In this document: in pieces, positions 61,101-64,000 of the stretch
How the letters are laid out: each line of letters begins with the position of its first letter
Numbering within the stretch: position 1 is the first letter of the stretch
Origin: Massiliimalia sp050943535
GTDB lineage: Bacteria > Bacillota > Clostridia > Oscillospirales > Ruminococcaceae
Assembly (NCBI GenBank): GCA_050943535.1
Contig: JBMNPJ010000002.1
Coordinates: 248,001 to 312,000 of the forward strand
DNA: 64,000 nt
Reading direction: 5' to 3'
Made by a program: the position numbers and the translations under genes
Notes under the pieces: model-generated
The model's input: only the letters and a program-made list of their open reading frames with translations
Told to the model about the DNA's origin: nothing
Databases searched by the model: none

Positions 61101-61697
61101 AAAGTGACGGTGACCAAGCTGGCAAAAGAAAAACAGGGGCAGGAAACGGAGCTTTTGGATGATCTGGTTTTGGAAGACACCGAAACGTTTACCGGTGCTC
61201 AGAAAGGGACCATTCTTCATCACTTTATGCAGTATGCGGATTTTACTGCAGCGAAACAGGATTTGGAAGAAGAAATTCAGCGTTTGGTGGAACAATCCTT
61301 TTTAACCGGAAAAGAGGCGGAGCAGTTAAACCGGAAAAAGATTCAGGCGTTTTTCCGCTCCTCATTGTTTCAAAGGATTCAGCAGGCTCCGGCAGTTTAT
61401 CGGGAGTATGCTTTTTTGTATGAAATTACTGCTTTTCAGGTAGAAGAGGAAATTTCTTCTGATTTTGCCCAGGAAAAAATCCTGATGCAGGGGATTGCAG
61501 ATATGGTGATAGAAGAGGAAGATGGTGTGGTAATCATCGACTATAAAACTGATTACCTCAAAGAGCCGGAAGCGTTTTTAGAGCGGTACGGCGAACAGCT
61601 GCGGATTTACCGGGAAGCGCTGGGAGCTTATTTTGATCTTCCGGTAAAGGAATGTATTTTATATTCCCTATATTTAGAGCGGGAAATTTCTGTTTAA
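58128..61697 (+). CDS. addA: Helicase-exonuclease AddAB, subunit AddA
   Basis: The 1189-residue UvrD/RecB-type helicase-nuclease has Walker A AAAGSGKT (25-32), motif Ia/II around VDECQDIN and KQSIYRFRNA, helicase motifs IV-VI late (SIHGSKGLEFPI, LYVAMTRAKEKL) and the C-terminal nuclease residues D1125 (GIAD), D1138 and K1140 (IIDYKTDY). With AddB it processes DNA ends for recombination. ATG 58128 follows GACAGGAGGTGAG. The SDR gene begins 15 nt later, so it may be co-transcribed. Confidence 0.96.
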   Translation: MGNVKFTPAQQNAIDVRNGNILVSAAAGSGKTAVLTQRVISLLTGETPVDADRLVIVTFTVAAAVEMKQRIEKKLAELLEQDPENALLQTQQTLLSRAHISTVHSLCSELIREHFEQLGLPSVFRVAEENELSVIKRELLDQVMEQCYEQNQPEFLHLCDRLAGKDDSRITEMVLKLYDYIRCYPEPLSLLSRFEKDYEKTAPVLETDWGKEVFSETMSYFHKAEQSLLLALEQMAGEEQVKKQYGPAFEQDLDQLRLAMQSLKEKDWDRAVSVLRHWDKKRLNAVRGYEDKAFLEVLKQHRKDADDLIGIVRGKYLVTTQAEYEEDLEEIHQVLVPLFSLVRLFYEQMEEEKAARGILDFGDLEHFAFKLLVVHKEGSYQKTSVAKELAEFYEEIMVDECQDINLIQNLIFWALSKGKDTIEDAGDAVLTSSENLFMVGDVKQSIYRFRNAVPSLFIRRSHLFPDYSGDPDQKGNCARILLQNNFRSRKEVTEAVNFFFSHAMSEGLGEMEYGPQEELVASAAFSSLTSGAKAKAELHILSLEQDEEEEKQEKIDAEASYIASLIEKMVVSGYPVQDGGQMRPCRYQDFCILLRAQKGKAQKYVEKLKEAKINCYADMSTGYFNSFEIAVMLDLLRVIDNPLLDIPLFSVLLSPMFGFTADDMAAIRLVDKKAPLYLNLQVMAQQGNMQCLEFLETLSRLRSQALILPTQRLIQKIYDETGFVFVVESMVSGEQKRANLRLLLSYAENYEAIGYRGLSGFIHFIDRAIERGEDFSCANTVSEKADVVRVMSIHGSKGLEFPICIIGDLGKQFNLQEITQSYLFHSNEGFGMNIRRPEQHKEYSNLPLEAIRLVSRREILSEEMRTLYVAMTRAKEKLILVGTCADPEKLAAKYAKSPADAFSLVRQKSYLQWMISVLGQSKQLAEAFPNLELSGKEESPYEIICGSALKGEGDQVEEIAFESVPDEAILKQLRSSIEYQYPYEELSQLPAKVTVTKLAKEKQGQETELLDDLVLEDTETFTGAQKGTILHHFMQYADFTAAKQDLEEEIQRLVEQSFLTGKEAEQLNRKKIQAFFRSSLFQRIQQAPAVYREYAFLYEITAFQVEEEISSDFAQEKILMQGIADMVIEEEDGVVIIDYKTDYLKEPEAFLERYGEQLRIYREALGAYFDLPVKECILYSLYLEREISV

Positions 61698-61712
61698 AAA
61701 GGAGGAGAATCA

Positions 61713-62423
61713 ATGTATCAGGGAAAAGTAGTGGTAGTTACCGGCGGCGCCAAAGGAATCGGGCGCTGTATTGCCGAAGAATTTAAAAAACAGGGAGCAT
61801 TTGTCTGCGTGATTGACAAGGCGGAGGGAGACCATTATGTAGGCGATATTGGGGATAAACAGGTGCTGGAAGATTTTGTAGCACAGGTGATTTCTCAGTA
61901 TGGTCATGTGGATATTCTGATCAATAATGCCCTTCCTCTGATGGAGGGGATTGATACCTGTACTTATGAGCAGTTTAGTTACGCCATGGCAGTGGGAGTC
62001 ACCGCTCCGTTTTATCTGGCGAAACTGCTGAAACCTTATTTTGGGGAAAATGCTTCAATTATTAACATTTCCTCTTCCCGGGATCGAATGAGTCAGCCCC
62101 AGACCGAAAGCTATACTGCTGCCAAAGGGGGAATCTCTGCTTTGACTCACAGCCTTGCAGTCAGCTTGGCAGGAAAGGTGCGGGTCAACTCCATTTCTCC
62201 CGGATGGATTGATACCACAGGGAGTGAATTTTTCGGACCAGATGCAGTACAGCAGCCGGCAGGCCGGGTAGGAAATCCCATGGATATTGCCAGCTTGGTA
62301 TTGTTTTTGTGCTCAGAGCAGGCAGGATTTATTACAGGAGAAAATATTTGTGTGGACGGTGGAATGACCCGACAGATGATTTATCATGGAGACTGGGGTT
62401 GGAAGTTGGAGGAATCTGTATGA
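61713..62423 (+). CDS. Short-chain dehydrogenase/reductase (SDR)
   Basis: A 236-residue classical SDR: cofactor loop TGGAKGIG (10-17), NNA at 71-73, catalytic S121, Y134 and K138 (ESYTAAKGG). It would oxidise or reduce a hydroxyl/keto substrate with NAD(P)H; substrate unknown. ATG 61713 follows AAAGGAGGAG and the gene lies 15 nt after addA. Its stop codon overlaps the start of the flavodoxin-ferredoxin gene (ATGA), so the two products are probably made together. Confidence 0.92.
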   Translation: MYQGKVVVVTGGAKGIGRCIAEEFKKQGAFVCVIDKAEGDHYVGDIGDKQVLEDFVAQVISQYGHVDILINNALPLMEGIDTCTYEQFSYAMAVGVTAPFYLAKLLKPYFGENASIINISSSRDRMSQPQTESYTAAKGGISALTHSLAVSLAGKVRVNSISPGWIDTTGSEFFGPDAVQQPAGRVGNPMDIASLVLFLCSEQAGFITGENICVDGGMTRQMIYHGDWGWKLEESV

Positions 62424-63148
62424 TTTTTTACTTTTCAGGAACAGGAAACTCCAAATGGATCGCAGAGCAATTGGCAGAAATCACCGGTGACAGCTGTGCT
62501 TCTATAACAGATGAGACACCAAACTTGTTTGGTAAAAAAACGGTATTGGGACTAGTGTTTCCAGTATACGCCTGGGGTGCTCCTGAGCCGGTGGTGGAAT
62601 TCGCAAAGCAGTGCAAAAAGGAACGTTTGGAATTTACCTTTGGGGTATGTACCTGCGGAGCAGAGGCTGGCAATACAATGGAAAAACTGGAAAAAGTGTT
62701 CCCTATGAACAGCTGTTATTCTATTGTGATGCCCAACAACTATGTGATGGGTTCTGACTTGGAGTCAGAAGACGTTGTTCGGGAAAAAATTCAAAAAGCC
62801 AAAGAAAAACTTAACGTTATAGGTCAACAGATCATAAAACAGCAGCCGGTGCATGAAGTGCATCACGGCAGTCTTGCCTGGTTAAAGTCCGGTTTGGTGC
62901 ATTTTGGATTCGAACATTTTGCCCGGACAACCAAACCGTTTTTTGTAACAGACCAGTGTATTTCCTGCGGGAAATGTGCAGAAATCTGCCCTGCGAACAC
63001 CATTACTTTAGTAGATGGAAAGCCAGTCTGGGGAGAAACATGTTATCAATGCACCGGGTGTATTAACCAATGCCCTGTTGGAGCAATTCAGTATGGGAAA
63101 GGGACCCAATCCAGAACACGATATTATTTTCCAGAAGAACAGAAATAA
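62420..63148 (+). CDS. EFR1-family flavodoxin-ferredoxin fusion protein
   Basis: A 242-residue protein: N-terminal flavodoxin-like domain (YFSGTGNSKWIAEQLAE, the FMN phosphate loop) and C-terminal two-cluster ferredoxin (CISCGKCAEICPANTI, CYQCTGCINQCPVGAI). Members pass electrons in anaerobes; partners are unknown. ATG 62420 overlaps the SDR stop with TTGGAGGAAT as ribosome site. Translational coupling to the SDR suggests that it may supply or drain electrons for that reaction, which is inference. Confidence 0.9.
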   Translation: MIFYFSGTGNSKWIAEQLAEITGDSCASITDETPNLFGKKTVLGLVFPVYAWGAPEPVVEFAKQCKKERLEFTFGVCTCGAEAGNTMEKLEKVFPMNSCYSIVMPNNYVMGSDLESEDVVREKIQKAKEKLNVIGQQIIKQQPVHEVHHGSLAWLKSGLVHFGFEHFARTTKPFFVTDQCISCGKCAEICPANTITLVDGKPVWGETCYQCTGCINQCPVGAIQYGKGTQSRTRYYFPEEQK

Positions 63149-63186
63149 AAAATCCGCTGACGGTTGATTGCTGTCAGCGGATTTTT
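63148..63186 (+). terminator. Intrinsic terminator after EFR1 gene
   Basis: A stem AAAAATCCGCTGAC/GTCAGCGGATTTTT (left arm from about 63148) closes the addB-addA-SDR-EFR1 gene group. Confidence 0.88.
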
Positions 63187-63494
63187 CATTTCTAAAACCA
63201 TTGATTTTGGAAATGAAATCACATCTTATTTATTAGAAAAATGAAAAAGGTAAAATATTTTGATATGCGTGAAAAGTAAAAGTGATTATGACCGTAAAAT
63301 CAATAAATTAAGGCATCAATATGGATGGATGTGTATATTTGGATATTTTTTACTAAATATTACATAGTCGTAGACTTTTGATAAGGTATGTATTATAATG
63401 TTTATATATATACAACAAATGTAGAAAAATATATTGATATTGCACTGGTTTTTAGGGTTTGGTTTGTGATGAATGATAAAAAGAAGGTGCTTTT
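63187..63494 (+). promoter_or_regulatory. AT-rich region with promoter for solute-binding lipoprotein
   Basis: No gene is seen in these ~300 nt. TAGACT (63371-63376), a 17-nt spacer and TATAAT (63394-63399) form a reasonable promoter, leaving a leader of about 90 nt. The rest is plain AT-rich sequence. Confidence 0.6.
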
Positions 63495-64000
63495 ATGAAA
63501 CGCACAGTATCTATTTTGTTATCTGGTGTTTTATTGTTTTCTGTAGTGTCTTGTGGAGGTCAGGCAACTACCAAAGAAAGCGAACTAGAAAGTAACGTAA
63601 CTTCTCAACCAGAATCTTCTGAACTGGAAGCACCCAAAGAACCGGAGAATCCTAGCAAGGTGATCCGTTTGGCATACGGATATGATGGAGGTACGTGGAC
63701 AAAAGCCCGGAAAAATTGGTTGGAGCAGAGTGCCCAGACTTGGGAGTACAATGGGGTAACCATAGAACTGGAACAGACAGGATATGATGGTGAAGAAGGT
63801 CCGTCAGCTATATTATCCGCTCGCCAGGCAGGACAAACTCCACCGGATATTACTTTGTTTATGAGTCAGGATTTGCATGTTTTTTTGAATGGCAACAGCG
63901 GCTCTTTATATCAGCCAATCGATCAATATTTGAGTGATTATCCAGAATGGGAGGACGGAAGTTTTTATCCCATAGCACAGGAGTTTTGCCGATATCAAGA
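63495..64000 (+). CDS. Extracellular solute-binding lipoprotein (partial, runs off window)
   Basis: An open frame starts at ATG 63495 (AAGAAGGTG upstream) and reaches the window end without a stop: 168 codons. The N-terminus is a lipoprotein signal peptide (MKRTVSILLSGVLLFSVVSC, acylated cysteine at residue 20), then a Ser/Glu linker and a domain beginning VIRLAYGYDGG with PPDITLFMSQDLHVFL, as in ABC-type sugar-binding proteins of the SBP_bac_1 kind. Permease and ATPase genes would be expected downstream. Confidence 0.82.
   Translation, partial: MKRTVSILLSGVLLFSVVSCGGQATTKESELESNVTSQPESSELEAPKEPENPSKVIRLAYGYDGGTWTKARKNWLEQSAQTWEYNGVTIELEQTGYDGEEGPSAILSARQAGQTPPDITLFMSQDLHVFLNGNSGSLYQPIDQYLSDYPEWEDGSFYPIAQEFCRYQ

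Overview
The window comes from an endospore-forming, low-to-mid GC Gram-positive anaerobe of the Clostridia; an Oscillospirales (Ruminococcaceae-like) genome is my best guess. Evidence for this is the ctsR-mcsA-mcsB-clpC heat-shock operon, a three-gene GerA-type spore germinant receptor, spoIIR, addBA instead of recBCD, sodium-pump decarboxylase subunits and several ferredoxin-type proteins. Shine-Dalgarno sites (AAAGGAGG-like) and sigma-A promoters are strong and easy to read. No rRNA, CRISPR array, transposase, integrase or phage gene was seen.

Layout. 0-6 kb: a URO-D-fold methyltransferase-like protein, a QueG-like iron-sulfur protein and a NUDIX hydrolase; an AAC(3)-family acetyltransferase; then a LacI regulator with uxaC (glucuronate isomerase) behind a promoter whose operator can be read. 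6-10 kb: two tRNA-Leu genes on the minus strand with a consensus promoter and terminator, ridA, cutC, an RluA-type pseudouridine synthase and radC. 10-16 kb: an Ala/Glu/Lys-rich lipoprotein, a nitroreductase, a GntR(YtrA)-ABC transporter operon and a PadR-DUF2812 operon, each with a visible promoter/operator, then a kinase-like phosphotransferase. 17-25 kb: a HyuA-type hydantoinase/oxoprolinase, a GH25 lysozyme with cell-wall-binding repeats, gerAA-AB-AC and a GT4 glycosyltransferase. 26-32 kb: a sigma-like HTH protein and the CtsR regulon operon. 32-38 kb: sbcDC, an alpha/beta hydrolase and a DUF1275 membrane protein. 38-48 kb: a second URO-D-like protein, oadG-oadB, an acetyltransferase, a TetR cluster with a decayed membrane-protein gene, DUF711-ACT and nadE. 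48-64 kb: a PHP phosphatase, Lrp/aminotransferase/DUF362 genes, ispE, spoIIR, addB-addA, an SDR/EFR1 pair and the start of a solute-binding lipoprotein cut by the window end.

The most unusual content is a family of mosaic, hairpin-rich intergenic repeats at five loci (about 11.55-12.03, 17.02-17.55, 31.70-32.17, 42.64-42.70 and 54.20-54.48 kb). They share interchangeable palindromic modules. Stems differ between copies but stay paired through compensatory changes. All five lie between a stop codon and an intrinsic terminator, and in three cases the palindrome begins 0-9 nt after the stop codon. Two copies (11.7 and 31.8 kb) share a further segment of about 280 nt at roughly 90% identity over its best part. 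This looks like a mobile or amplified structured-RNA/3'-UTR element. I cannot match it to a named family without a search.

Other points worth a look are a possible small RNA at 9.94-10.01 kb, an NAD synthetase whose glutaminase catalytic residues appear to be lost, and orphan oadGB genes without alpha or biotin subunits nearby. All coordinates and alignments were worked out by eye from the sequence; no database search was run.
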